Below, in pieces: positions 26,997 through 35,802 of a DNA stretch of 64,000 bases (positions are counted from its first letter, which is position 1; each line of letters begins with the position of its first letter). Position numbers and translations under genes: made by a program. Source of the DNA: Blastopirellula marina (GTDB lineage Bacteria; Planctomycetota; Planctomycetia; Pirellulales; Pirellulaceae); NCBI RefSeq assembly GCF_002967715.1, contig NZ_PUIA01000017.1, positions 1 to 64,000 of the forward strand, read 5' to 3'. The notes beneath the pieces are model-generated. The model did no database searches and was not told where the DNA came from. It saw nothing but the letters and a program-made list of their open reading frames with translations.

Positions 26997-28562
26997 ATGC
27001 TTCGCATCGCGCATGTGCCCGTGAGCTGCGCTGTGCTGCTGCTTGCGTGGACGATGGCTCTTCCAGCGCAAGACACCTCTACGGATGTGTCGAGCGAAAC
27101 GGCCAAAATGCAGGCGATGGCCGCGCGGATCGATGAGCTTGTACAGACCCGGCTCGATCGTGAAAAAGCAACGGCAGCCCCGCTGGCAACCGACGGTGAA
27201 TTCATCCGACGCGCTTATCTCGATCTCGTCGGCAACCTCCCCACGGTCGCCCAGACGCGAGCCTATCTCGATAGCGACGCCCCAGACAAGCGTCAGCAGT
27301 TGATTGCCCAACTGATCAAGTCGCCGGCTTATCCCACGCACCTGGCCAACACTTGGCGAGCCCTGGTGCTCGAGCCCTCGGACGACCCGCAGCGTCTACA
27401 GAACGAACAAGGGCTGCAGCTATGGCTGCGAGGCAAGTTCAGCCAGAACGTGCGGTATGACCGCCTGGTGGAAGAGTTTCTGACTGCGACCCAGGGAAGT
27501 GACGGCCCCGGCTATTTTTATGCCTCGCAAGATTTGAAACCTGAGTTACTGGCGTCGGAAACATCACGCATCTTCTTGGGCCTGCAACTAGAGTGTGCCC
27601 AGTGCCACGATCACCCATTCGATCGCTGGAAGCAGCAAGACTTCTGGGGCCTTGCCGCCTTCTTCGCCCAGCTCGAGCGTCCGGGCAACGACAACGTGAT
27701 TGGCCTGGGACGTTTTGACATCGTCGATCGTGATATGGGGGAAGTCACCATCCCAGAAACCGACCAGGTGGTGCCGCCTGCTTTTCCTGGCAGCAAGGCG
27801 GACTATGCTTCGCTCGGTGGTACACGCCGGCAGCAGTTAGCCATCTGGATGGTCTCGCGCGATAACCCTTATATGCCGCGGCGGGCTGTGAACTGGGCCT
27901 GGGCCCACATGATGGGACGCGGCATTGTTCATCCAGCCGATGACATGTCGCCGCAAAACCTTCCCAGCCATCCTGAGTTGCTGGATGAACTGACCGACTA
28001 CTTCATTCGAAGTGGTTTTGACCTGCAACTGCTGCTGCAAACGATCGCGATTACCGACACGTATGCTCGCAGCAGCGAGGCCGTTTCCGATTCGGAAGCA
28101 CCGCCGGAACTTTTTGCCCGGATGGCAGTCAAATCACTCACGCCAGAGCAACTGTACGATGCTTTTTTGAAGGTCGGCCTGCTAAAGACGGACGTCACAA
28201 TGATGCAGCAGGACGGTCAACGCATTCAGTTCGTTGCACGCCTGCGAACAGCAAGCAAGGACCGCACGTTCTTTGATACGGGCATGCCGCAGGCCCTGGC
28301 GGTGATGAACGGCCCGCCTGTTTCGACCGCGACTTCCCCTGAAACCAGCGGTCTGCTTAAGGCCTTGTCTGCTCCATTCCTTACGGACGAACAACGGTTG
28401 AACGTCCTGTTTCTGGCAGCCTATAGCCGCCCCCCTTATCCCGATGAATTGAAGCGGTATCAAGAGTTTCTGCAAACAGCAGAACCAGGCCAGCAATCGG
28501 CAGCCCTCGGGGATGTGCTGTGGGTGTTGGCCAATAGCGCTGAATTCATGCTGAACCACTAA
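26997..28562 (+). CDS. Secreted DUF1549/DUF1553 protein with CxxCH motif
   Basis: 521 residues with a signal peptide (HVPVSCAVLLLAWTMALPA). DUF1549 begins at about residue 40 and contains FIRRAYLDLVGNLPT. The CAQCHDHPFDRW segment near residue 200 carries a CxxCH sequence, a possible haem-attachment site that is conserved in this family. DUF1553 forms the C-terminal half (PRRAVNWAWAHMMGRGIVHPADD, here split as PRRAVNWAWAHMMG and GIVHPADD; SHPELLDEL). Start ATG 26997 has GAGGCGG just upstream. It is followed 12 bases later by a DUF1501 gene, the usual pairing in Planctomycetes. The pair is exported and its biochemical role is unknown; this version is shorter than the family's large forms, which have an extra cytochrome-like N-terminal domain. 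Confidence 0.92.
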   Translation: MLRIAHVPVSCAVLLLAWTMALPAQDTSTDVSSETAKMQAMAARIDELVQTRLDREKATAAPLATDGEFIRRAYLDLVGNLPTVAQTRAYLDSDAPDKRQQLIAQLIKSPAYPTHLANTWRALVLEPSDDPQRLQNEQGLQLWLRGKFSQNVRYDRLVEEFLTATQGSDGPGYFYASQDLKPELLASETSRIFLGLQLECAQCHDHPFDRWKQQDFWGLAAFFAQLERPGNDNVIGLGRFDIVDRDMGEVTIPETDQVVPPAFPGSKADYASLGGTRRQQLAIWMVSRDNPYMPRRAVNWAWAHMMGRGIVHPADDMSPQNLPSHPELLDELTDYFIRSGFDLQLLLQTIAITDTYARSSEAVSDSEAPPELFARMAVKSLTPEQLYDAFLKVGLLKTDVTMMQQDGQRIQFVARLRTASKDRTFFDTGMPQALAVMNGPPVSTATSPETSGLLKALSAPFLTDEQRLNVLFLAAYSRPPYPDELKRYQEFLQTAEPGQQSAALGDVLWVLANSAEFMLNH

Positions 28563-28574
28563 AGGGAACACCTG

Positions 28575-29894
28575 ATGAACACCACACCTCATTCGCGACG
28601 TCGATTCCTACAGGCGACCGCAGGCCTGGTGGGTGCCGCCAGTTGTTCGTGGCTTCCTCAGTTGGCAGCCGCCGCCGGTGCGGACCCCAATCGCAAACGC
28701 AGCTGCATCGTGCTGTGGATGGCCGGAGGTCCGACGCAGACCGACACCTTCGACATGAAGCCAGGACATGCCAACGGCGGCGAGTTCAAGGAAACAGAAA
28801 CGAACGTCCCGGGCCTTCGCTTCAGCGAACACTTTGCCGGGCTTGCCCAGCAGGCCGATAAGCTCGCCATCATGCGCGGGATGAGTACCCGCGAAGGAGA
28901 CCATCTGCGTGGTACTTATTTGATGCATACCGGCCAGCGACCGGGTGGGCCTCTGAACTACCCTTCGATCGGCGCGTCGCTATCGAAGGCGCTTGAGCAC
29001 AACCAGTCGACACTACCCAACTACGTGGCCGTTAACCCGAGTGGCCTACTCAACGGCAGCGCGCTGAGCCCTGGCTTTCTCGGGCCACGCTATGCCGCGG
29101 CAACCGTTGGCACGCGCGGGGCACCGCCGGCCGAAGGGTCGGATGCGATGGCCGACCTGGGTGTCGACTTCCTGTCGCTTCCCCCAGGGATTGATACGCG
29201 GCGGCAGGACGCTCGACTGGCGTTGTGGAAAGACCAGCAAGACCAGTTCCTGGCTCGGCATCCTTCCGGCGCTGCCGAGGCCCAAGCCACGATCTTTCAA
29301 TCGGCCGTCAAAATGATGCACCCCGAGGCGGCCTCGGCGTTTGACCTTTCGCAAGAGTCCACCGAGGTTCGCGAGACGTATGGACGCGGCACGTTCGGCC
29401 AAGGTTGCCTGATTGCCCGGCGACTGGTCGAGCGCGATGTTCCCTTCGTGGAAGTGACACTCGGCGGAGGTGGCCTCGGCTGGGACACCCACCAAGGCAA
29501 TTTCCCCGCCGTCGAGCGGCTCTCGAAAGAACTTGACCAAGGATGGAGCACGCTCATGCGCGAACTGAGCGAACGTGGTCTTCTGGAATCGACCACGATC
29601 TTGTGGATGGGTGAGTTTGGCCGAACCCCCAACATCAACAACACCGCCGGTCGCGACCACTTCCCCGATGCCTGGACATGTGTGCTGGCCGGTGGTGGCA
29701 TCGCCGGTGGCCAGGCATACGGCCAGACCGACGAAGCCGGCAGCGAGGTCACCGAAGGTAAGACCGAAGTGCAAGACCTGCTGGCCACGCTGTGTCGTGC
29801 CGTGGGTGTCGATCCGGCGACCGAGCACTTCTCGCCCCAGGCACGTCCTATCAAGATTTCGGAAGGGCACTCCATCGACCAGGTTTTGGCGTAA
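28575..29894 (+). CDS. TAT-exported DUF1501 protein
   Basis: 439 residues beginning with a twin-arginine signal (SRRRFLQATAGLVGAAS). DUF1501 starts at CIVLWMAGGPTQTDTFD. The fold belongs to the sulfatase/alkaline-phosphatase group, and the conserved GGGGLGWDTHQGN and WMGEFGRTP segments carry likely metal ligands. It is encoded 12 bases after the DUF1549/1553 gene and one base before the EF-hand lipoprotein gene, so the three form one operon. The conserved co-occurrence of DUF1549 and DUF1501 proteins suggests a shared extracytoplasmic process that has not been defined. Confidence 0.92.
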   Translation: MNTTPHSRRRFLQATAGLVGAASCSWLPQLAAAAGADPNRKRSCIVLWMAGGPTQTDTFDMKPGHANGGEFKETETNVPGLRFSEHFAGLAQQADKLAIMRGMSTREGDHLRGTYLMHTGQRPGGPLNYPSIGASLSKALEHNQSTLPNYVAVNPSGLLNGSALSPGFLGPRYAAATVGTRGAPPAEGSDAMADLGVDFLSLPPGIDTRRQDARLALWKDQQDQFLARHPSGAAEAQATIFQSAVKMMHPEAASAFDLSQESTEVRETYGRGTFGQGCLIARRLVERDVPFVEVTLGGGGLGWDTHQGNFPAVERLSKELDQGWSTLMRELSERGLLESTTILWMGEFGRTPNINNTAGRDHFPDAWTCVLAGGGIAGGQAYGQTDEAGSEVTEGKTEVQDLLATLCRAVGVDPATEHFSPQARPIKISEGHSIDQVLA

Positions 29895-29895
29895 C

Positions 29896-31653
29896 ATGCG
29901 AGCAGTTCTTTCATCGTGCGTTCTATTTTCCCTGGCAATGGTCGTTGGCGGCTGCAACGAGCGTGCTGCCAAAGCGCCCCCTGTGAAGCCTCCTCCGCCT
30001 CCTGTCGTGGTTCAACCGATCGTCGATCCGATCGATTTGATTGCCTTGGAAGAGATGGCGGTTCCCCAGGCAGGGCTTCCGTTCGAGCTAGAACCGTACG
30101 TCCAGCCGCAACGGCTAATCGTCTTCACATCGCAGGGACCGATCCGCGTGGACGTGCTGCTATGGATCGACGACCAGCCGTACGATCACGCGATGGAAGA
30201 ACTGGTCGATCACGTTCTGAAATTGGCCGACGCGAACGGGGACGGCAAAGCGACGTGGGATGAACTGGCGGATCAACCCGAGTTACGCAGCGGGCAATTC
30301 GGCAACCTTTCCTTCGAAGACCCGCGTCAACGCAAACAGAACATCGATCGCTACGACACGAATCGCAACGGCTGGGTCGATCGCGCCGAGGTCCCACGCA
30401 TGGTCAGTCGCAGCAGTGCCCGCACCGAGGCGTTTTCCGTTCGCCGAACGTCTTATGCCGTCAATCGCAGCCGAACCGATTCTCCGCTGCGGCAGATGCT
30501 GGATGAAAATAGCGATGGTGTGATCGATAGCGAAGAGATCGCCACGGCTGCCAATCGGCTTCGCTTACGCGACTTGGATGACGACGAGATCGTCACGCCG
30601 ATGGAATTGATCACGGCCTCAGGGCGTTCGATGACCGACATGACACGCAGTGGCGATCGACGTCGTTTTTTCGGCGGGCAAGGGATGTTCACGCTAGACG
30701 ACAGTACACCCTGGAACGATCTGCTATACGCGATGCAGGAAAACTATGAACGCGGTGGGCAACTTCAACTCGACAAGTTCCCCTCAGAAAACCTGCTGCA
30801 TACGATCGACGCCGATGCCGATGGAGTGCTGAGCAAAGAGGAGCTCCCCAAGCTCGCGAGCTTACCTCCCGAATACGAACTGACCATTCGCTTTGGAGAT
30901 GACGCGGAAAAGCAGCCGAGGATTTCCATGACTCCCTTCCGAATGACTTCTGCCGAGCCGATTACCAAGAGCAACGAAGTTTCGGTCAACCTGGGCACCG
31001 ATTGGCTCGTCTTTCGCATGAGGGACAACGTGAGCTCTGAATTCGCGCTTCGCCAGGCCGAAAGTCTCTTGCAGACGTATGACGGTAACCAGGATGGCTA
31101 TCTCGAGGAAAGCGAACTTCCCGAGCAAGGCACCAACATCAACTTCGCCATGGCCGACAAGGACAAGGACGAGAAACTGTACGTTGAAGAGATCGAAGCC
31201 TCGCTCCTCCAGCGAAACTGGGTGCAGCGATGCCATATTCGTCTGCAGGGAATCGACGGGGATGACCCTCTGTTTCGCGCGGTCGACCCGGTCCGAGATG
31301 GCCGGCTTTCCGCCCGGGAACTAAAGCAACTGGAGAAGCAATTTGCCAGCATGGATGCCGACAAATCACATTCGATTGAATTCGACGAGATTCCGTCGCT
31401 ACTGGTGTTCGAGTTCTTTCGCGGGGAACAAGACGATAACCAGTTGGTGCGTTCGATCTACACGCCTCCTGGCGACGCGACCGAGATCAACGAACTGACG
31501 CCGGATTGGTTTTCCGGCATGGACTATAACGGAGACGGCGATATCAGTATTCGTGAATTCCTGGGCACCCCAGATCAGTTCTCGAAGCTGGATGCCGACA
31601 ACGACGGCTTCATCACCGCCGCCGAAGCCCTTTCGACCCCGGATGTGCTCTAA
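29896..31653 (+). CDS. Lipoprotein with about ten EF-hand calcium-binding loops
   Basis: 585 residues from ATG 29896, one base after the preceding stop. The lipoprotein signal ends in VVGGC with Cys about residue 18, followed by a proline-rich linker (VKPPPPPVVVQP). Along the chain are about ten EF-hand-like loops, for example DANGDGKATWDEL, DTNRNGWVDRAEV, DENSDGVIDSEEI, DADADGVLSKEEL, DGNQDGYLEESEL, DYNGDGDISIREF and DADNDGFITAAEA. Some are degenerate (DKDKDEKLYVEEI, DADKSHSIEFDEI). Calcium binding outside the inner membrane is predicted. The position directly after the DUF1549-DUF1501 pair suggests it serves the same process. The upstream open part of the frame overlaps DUF1501 and is not coding. 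Confidence 0.88.
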   Translation: MRAVLSSCVLFSLAMVVGGCNERAAKAPPVKPPPPPVVVQPIVDPIDLIALEEMAVPQAGLPFELEPYVQPQRLIVFTSQGPIRVDVLLWIDDQPYDHAMEELVDHVLKLADANGDGKATWDELADQPELRSGQFGNLSFEDPRQRKQNIDRYDTNRNGWVDRAEVPRMVSRSSARTEAFSVRRTSYAVNRSRTDSPLRQMLDENSDGVIDSEEIATAANRLRLRDLDDDEIVTPMELITASGRSMTDMTRSGDRRRFFGGQGMFTLDDSTPWNDLLYAMQENYERGGQLQLDKFPSENLLHTIDADADGVLSKEELPKLASLPPEYELTIRFGDDAEKQPRISMTPFRMTSAEPITKSNEVSVNLGTDWLVFRMRDNVSSEFALRQAESLLQTYDGNQDGYLEESELPEQGTNINFAMADKDKDEKLYVEEIEASLLQRNWVQRCHIRLQGIDGDDPLFRAVDPVRDGRLSARELKQLEKQFASMDADKSHSIEFDEIPSLLVFEFFRGEQDDNQLVRSIYTPPGDATEINELTPDWFSGMDYNGDGDISIREFLGTPDQFSKLDADNDGFITAAEALSTPDVL

Positions 31654-31994
31654 CAAAGCACCTTTCATGTGCTCTGGATGGTGCCGCTCTCACAGACAGC
31701 CACCCCCCGCAAGGGCCATGCACGTTAACCGGAATATTAACGTTTTGTAAATATAACCACTCAAAAGAGGTCAGGGCTTTCTTTGCCCGAGGTTATGCCA
31801 GAAGATTAACATCCGCTGGAATAGCCCCTAAACGCCGAGAAAATCGTTAATCCCTAGCGAAACTGGTCGTGTGGAGATGAGCTTTTCCAAGTGTTAGCAC
31901 ATTGTTAATGCTAATTTCTCCCTGGTGCGAAATCGTGATGGTATGTGATCGCCTCCGATTTTTGCTTGCCCTGCTTCTGGAAGGATTGGATCTG
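31654..31994 (+). promoter_or_regulatory. Upstream region of the pst operon with TTAA-type direct repeats
   Basis: This 341-bp region holds no gene. It has repeated TTAAC/TTAAT/TTAGC elements: 31725 and 31737 (12 bp apart), 31807, 31848, and 31894 and 31905 (11 bp apart). Pairs of short direct repeats one helical turn apart are how PhoB/PhoP-type regulators bind in other bacteria, so these are candidate Pho boxes for the operon that starts at 31995. That reading is an inference; no planctomycete Pho box is known to me. AGGA precedes ATG 31995. Confidence 0.4.
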
Positions 31995-32966
31995 ATGTTG
32001 CGTTGCCACACTTTCGTGATTACTTCGCTTCTGGCGTGCCTATGCCCTGGGGTATTGATGGCTCAGCTGGAAGTCGATCCGAAGCTGCCGGTTTACCAGC
32101 GCGTCTCAGGCGTCTCTGGCACGATCAAAAGCATCGGCTCGGACACGATGAACAACATGATGACCCTGTGGGCAGAAGGGTTCCAAGAGATCTATCCGAA
32201 CGTCCAGATCGAAATCGAAGGCAAAGGCTCTTCGACCGCTCCTCCGGCACTGATCCAAGGTACCGCGACCTTTGGCCCGATGAGCCGTCCGATGAAGGCC
32301 AACGAGATCGACGATTTCGAGAAGCGATACGGCTACAAACCAACCGAACTGGGCACCAGCATCGACATGCTGGCCGTCTATGTCAACAAAGACAATCCGA
32401 TTGAAGGCCTGGCCCTTTCTCAGGTCGATGCCATCTTTTCGACCAATCGCAAAGGGGGTGCCCAGAAGGACATCAACCGTTGGGGAGAACTTGGCCTGAC
32501 CGGTGCTTTCGCCCAGTCGCCGATCAGCCTGTATGGTCGTAACTCGGCATCGGGAACGTATGCGTTCTTCAAGGAAAACGCCTTGTTTGGTGGCGACTAC
32601 AAGCCGTCGGTCAAAGAGCAGCCAGGTAGCTCTTCGGTTGTGCAAGGGGTTGCGACCGACAAGTTCGGTATCGGCTACAGCGGCATCGGCTACAAGACGT
32701 CCGACGTCCGCGCACTACCGCTGTCGGCTGAGGGAACGGATTTCGTCGAACCAACCGCCGAAAACGCCGACGACTACCCGCTGTCGCGTTTTCTGTTTGT
32801 CAGCGTGAACCATCGTCCTGGCAGCGAATTGGATCCACTGCGTCGCGAGTTCTTGAAGTACATCTACAGCCAGCAAGGACAAAAGGCAGTCGTCAAAGAT
32901 GGCTACCTGCCTATTCCCGCCACCATCGCGCAAGAACAGCTGGCCAAGGTCGGCATCAAGAACTGA
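31995..32966 (+). CDS. pstS: Phosphate ABC transporter substrate-binding protein
   Basis: 323 residues with a signal peptide (VITSLLACLCPGVLMAQ). The PstS fold is shown by IKSIGSDTMNNMMTLW near the N terminus, where Ser/Asp contact phosphate. EGKGSSTAPPALIQGTATFG and GRNSASGTYAFF form the rest of the anion-binding site. It captures inorganic phosphate outside the inner membrane and delivers it to PstCA. The gene heads a seven-gene phosphate operon. ATG 31995, with AGGA upstream, gives the signal peptide; the upstream ATGs at 31902 and 31938 in the same frame are less likely. A strong hairpin follows at 32986-33026. Confidence 0.92.
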   Translation: MLRCHTFVITSLLACLCPGVLMAQLEVDPKLPVYQRVSGVSGTIKSIGSDTMNNMMTLWAEGFQEIYPNVQIEIEGKGSSTAPPALIQGTATFGPMSRPMKANEIDDFEKRYGYKPTELGTSIDMLAVYVNKDNPIEGLALSQVDAIFSTNRKGGAQKDINRWGELGLTGAFAQSPISLYGRNSASGTYAFFKENALFGGDYKPSVKEQPGSSSVVQGVATDKFGIGYSGIGYKTSDVRALPLSAEGTDFVEPTAENADDYPLSRFLFVSVNHRPGSELDPLRREFLKYIYSQQGQKAVVKDGYLPIPATIAQEQLAKVGIKN

Positions 32967-32985
32967 GCCCTTCGCTTTCCTTCCC

Positions 32986-33026
32986 GGTAAGCTCTGCCAC
33001 TTCCGATCGTTGTTGCAGAGCTTATC
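32986..33026 (+). promoter_or_regulatory. Strong hairpin between pstS and pstC
   Basis: GGTAAGCTCTGC (32986-32997) pairs with GCAGAGCTTATC plus C (33015-33026): a 12-bp stem with one G-T wobble and a 17-base loop. It lies 20 bases after the pstS stop and 60 bases before pstC. With no T tract it is more likely an mRNA stabiliser or partial terminator. This would let the binding protein be made in excess over the permeases, as is known for several ABC operons. Confidence 0.6.
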
Positions 33027-33087
33027 CGATTCACATCGACATCCCACGCTTCGCCTGGATGGTTAAACCAAGGTTTCTCGCTTATCC

Positions 33088-35802
33088 ATGAGTGGCACCC
33101 CGCCTAGATTCACCGGACGAAAACGCAGGCTCAAAACCCACTGGAGCGTGCGTTGGTCGGATATTATGTCCGAAGGCGTCATCACCGTTGGCGGAATTGG
33201 CACGATTGTCGCTGTTTGCCTGGTGGCTCTCGTGTTGGTGATGGAGGTCATTCCTCTATTCCGTGTCGCGTCGATCAAGCCGCTCGATATTCGCGAGGCT
33301 CCGTGGAGTTCCAACGAGATCGTTCACTTCGAGCTGAACGAATACCAGACCATGGGATGGCTCCTGACAACGGACGGCACGCTGAAGGTCGTTCGCTTGA
33401 TTCCGCCCGCGCCGAAAGACGCCGAAGCAGAATCAGCAAACCAACTGGCGTTCGAGGTTGTTCAAGAGACAAAGCTACTGGACGAAGGCCAGATCACGGC
33501 AATCTCGACATCGACGGGGCAAACCGATTTCGTCATTGGCATGAACGACGGATCGGTCCGCATCGGGAACGTCGAATTCAAGACAACCTTTGTCGACCCG
33601 ATCGAAATCAAGAATTGGTTTGTCGACCAGACTGGTAGCACCTCAGGCAAGCACTTGTCGCATCCGGGTGACACGGCGATCTACCAGGATGGTGTCGTGC
33701 AGATGACGCCCCAGGGACAGTACCGGGCCCAAGAGATTGATTGGGCGCTTGGCGAACCGATTGCCGTCAGCGATTCGCCTATCGTGCTGTTGGATCATCT
33801 TCCCCAGGCCAGTGCCCGGTCTAGCCTCGGCGGTAAGTCGACCACTTTTACGGCCCTGACAGGGGATGACCAGTTAAAGCTGGGCGTTGTCAGCGAGAAG
33901 AAGAGTCTGCTCAGCGGCAAAGTGAAACTTGACGCCAAGTTTTATGACCTTCCAGCAGCGACGGAGGATAACAGCGTTCCCAAATTCATCCTGATCGATG
34001 ACCTTGGCAATAATGTCCTGGCGGTAAAACCATCGGGGCAACTAAGCCGCTATGATATCCGCGATAAGGCCAACATCAGCATCGCCGAGACCGTTGACCT
34101 GGTCCCCGATTCCGACGCACAGGTCACCTTGTGCAATTGGATCTTAGGCCGCGAGACCTTGTTCGTGGGTGACAGCGAAGGAAACTGTTCAGGCTGGTTC
34201 CAGATTCGCCTGTCCGATCGATCTGACGACACCTTTGCAGATCGTAAAAGTTCCGACGGCTTCGCTCTGGTACGTGCCCATGCATTCCCCCAGGGTCCTG
34301 GGGCGGTCAGTGCATTTGGCGCTTCGTCGCGCAGTCGCATGTTTATCGTGGGTTATGCGACCGGCCAATGCTCGCTGTTTCACATGACCACCGAGAAGCA
34401 CGTTGCCGATTTGCAAGTGCCTGACGGGGGCGTGGTACAACTTGCCAGAATCGCTCCTCGTGACGATGGGCTCTTTATCGAGGCCGATGGCAAGATTGCT
34501 CATTACGCTCTCTCTCCTGGCTTTCCTGACATTACGCTGGCGTCTCTCTTTTTGCCGGTCTGGTACGAAGGGTACGCCGAACCGCTGAACATGTGGCAAA
34601 GCTCTTCCTCGAAAACGGAAGACGAACTGAAGTTTTCGCTCTACCCGCTCATCTCTGGCACGTTCAAGGCCACGTTTTACTCCATGCTATTTGGAGCCCC
34701 GCTGGCTCTACTTGCTGCCGTGTACACCAGCGAGTTCAGCACACGGCGGACACGTATGCTGGTGAAGCCGACCGTTGAAATGATGGCCAGCTTGCCGAGC
34801 GTGGTCCTGGGCTTTCTGGCGGCCCTGGTCTTTGCACCGGTGGTCGAAGAGGTGGTCCCTGCTTGCCTGGCGGCCGTATTCACCGTCCCGTTCGTCATCT
34901 TGCTGGGTGCGTTCATCTGGCAAGTCATGCCGCAATCATTCACGCTCCGGCTTCAGCCCTATCGACTATGGTTTCTTTCGCCGGTGCTTTGCCTGGGTAT
35001 CTATCTTGCCTACTGGCTAGGGCCTTCGATCGAACAGTGGCTGTTCCTCGGCAATATCAAGTTCTGGCTGGTTCACCCGGAACAAGGCTCAGGCGTCGGG
35101 GGCTGGCTACTGATCTTGATCCCCTTCTCGGCATTGGTCACGTTTGTGTTGGATGTCTATGTTTTGAATTCATTCTGGCGCGGCAGCGTCGCCAAGGCCC
35201 CCAGGTTCACGTTCTCGCTATTGAGTCTAGGGAAGTTTTTGCTGCTGTCGCTGTTTACCTTTGCGTTGGCCTATGCCCTGGGAACCTTATTCGACCTTGC
35301 CGGTTGGGATCCGCGAGGAACCTACATTGGCGAATTCGATCAACGAAATTCGCTGATTGTTGGCTTCGTGATGGGCTTCGCCGTGATTCCCATTATCTAT
35401 ACGCTGGCAGACGATGCTCTTTCCACGGTGCCTTCCCATCTGCGATCGGCATCGCTGGGATGTGGTGCCACGCATTGGCAAACGACGGTACGTGTCGTCA
35501 TTCCAACGGCCATGAGCGGGCTGTTTTCGGCACTTATGATTGGCCTGGGTCGTGTTGCAGGCGAAACGATGATCGTGCTGATGGCCGGCGGCAACACGCC
35601 CATCGAAGACTGGAACATCTTTAACGGCTTCCGAACCCTTAGCACAAATATCGCCATCGAACTGCCGGAAGCCGTTCAAGGAAGCTCGCACTATCGCGTG
35701 TTGTTTTTATCGGCGCTGGTGCTCTTCATGCTGACGTTCCTGATCAATACGGTCGCGGAAGTCGTTCGACTTTACTTCCGGAGGAGGGCCTACCAGCTAT
35801 GA
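33088..35802 (+). CDS. pstC: Phosphate ABC transporter permease with large extracytoplasmic domain
   Basis: 904 residues, far longer than the 310-330 of typical PstC. The first membrane span (TVGGIGTIVAVCLVALVLV, about 33-57) is followed by some 420 extracytoplasmic residues rich in beta strands with repeat-like DGxxR/GxSxG turns, which may be a beta propeller. The permease core follows from about residue 525: FKATFYSMLFGAPLALLAAV, PSVVLGFLAALVF, and the coupling-loop region RSASLGCGATHWQTTVRVVIP that docks with PstB. Pseudomonas-type PstC also has an enlarged N-terminal part, so the extension has precedent, but this size is notable. Its stop overlaps the pstA start by four bases (ATGA). Confidence 0.88.
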   Translation: MSGTPPRFTGRKRRLKTHWSVRWSDIMSEGVITVGGIGTIVAVCLVALVLVMEVIPLFRVASIKPLDIREAPWSSNEIVHFELNEYQTMGWLLTTDGTLKVVRLIPPAPKDAEAESANQLAFEVVQETKLLDEGQITAISTSTGQTDFVIGMNDGSVRIGNVEFKTTFVDPIEIKNWFVDQTGSTSGKHLSHPGDTAIYQDGVVQMTPQGQYRAQEIDWALGEPIAVSDSPIVLLDHLPQASARSSLGGKSTTFTALTGDDQLKLGVVSEKKSLLSGKVKLDAKFYDLPAATEDNSVPKFILIDDLGNNVLAVKPSGQLSRYDIRDKANISIAETVDLVPDSDAQVTLCNWILGRETLFVGDSEGNCSGWFQIRLSDRSDDTFADRKSSDGFALVRAHAFPQGPGAVSAFGASSRSRMFIVGYATGQCSLFHMTTEKHVADLQVPDGGVVQLARIAPRDDGLFIEADGKIAHYALSPGFPDITLASLFLPVWYEGYAEPLNMWQSSSSKTEDELKFSLYPLISGTFKATFYSMLFGAPLALLAAVYTSEFSTRRTRMLVKPTVEMMASLPSVVLGFLAALVFAPVVEEVVPACLAAVFTVPFVILLGAFIWQVMPQSFTLRLQPYRLWFLSPVLCLGIYLAYWLGPSIEQWLFLGNIKFWLVHPEQGSGVGGWLLILIPFSALVTFVLDVYVLNSFWRGSVAKAPRFTFSLLSLGKFLLLSLFTFALAYALGTLFDLAGWDPRGTYIGEFDQRNSLIVGFVMGFAVIPIIYTLADDALSTVPSHLRSASLGCGATHWQTTVRVVIPTAMSGLFSALMIGLGRVAGETMIVLMAGGNTPIEDWNIFNGFRTLSTNIAIELPEAVQGSSHYRVLFLSALVLFMLTFLINTVAEVVRLYFRRRAYQL

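Noticed and set aside
27595-27632. Calling the DUF1549 protein a c-type cytochrome
   Set aside because: Only a single CxxCH is present within DUF1549 and no separate cytochrome c domain is visible; haem binding is unproven.
31657-31673. AGCAC / GTGCT stem after the EF-hand gene as a terminator
   Set aside because: Only five base pairs, AT-closed and without a T tract; too weak to call.
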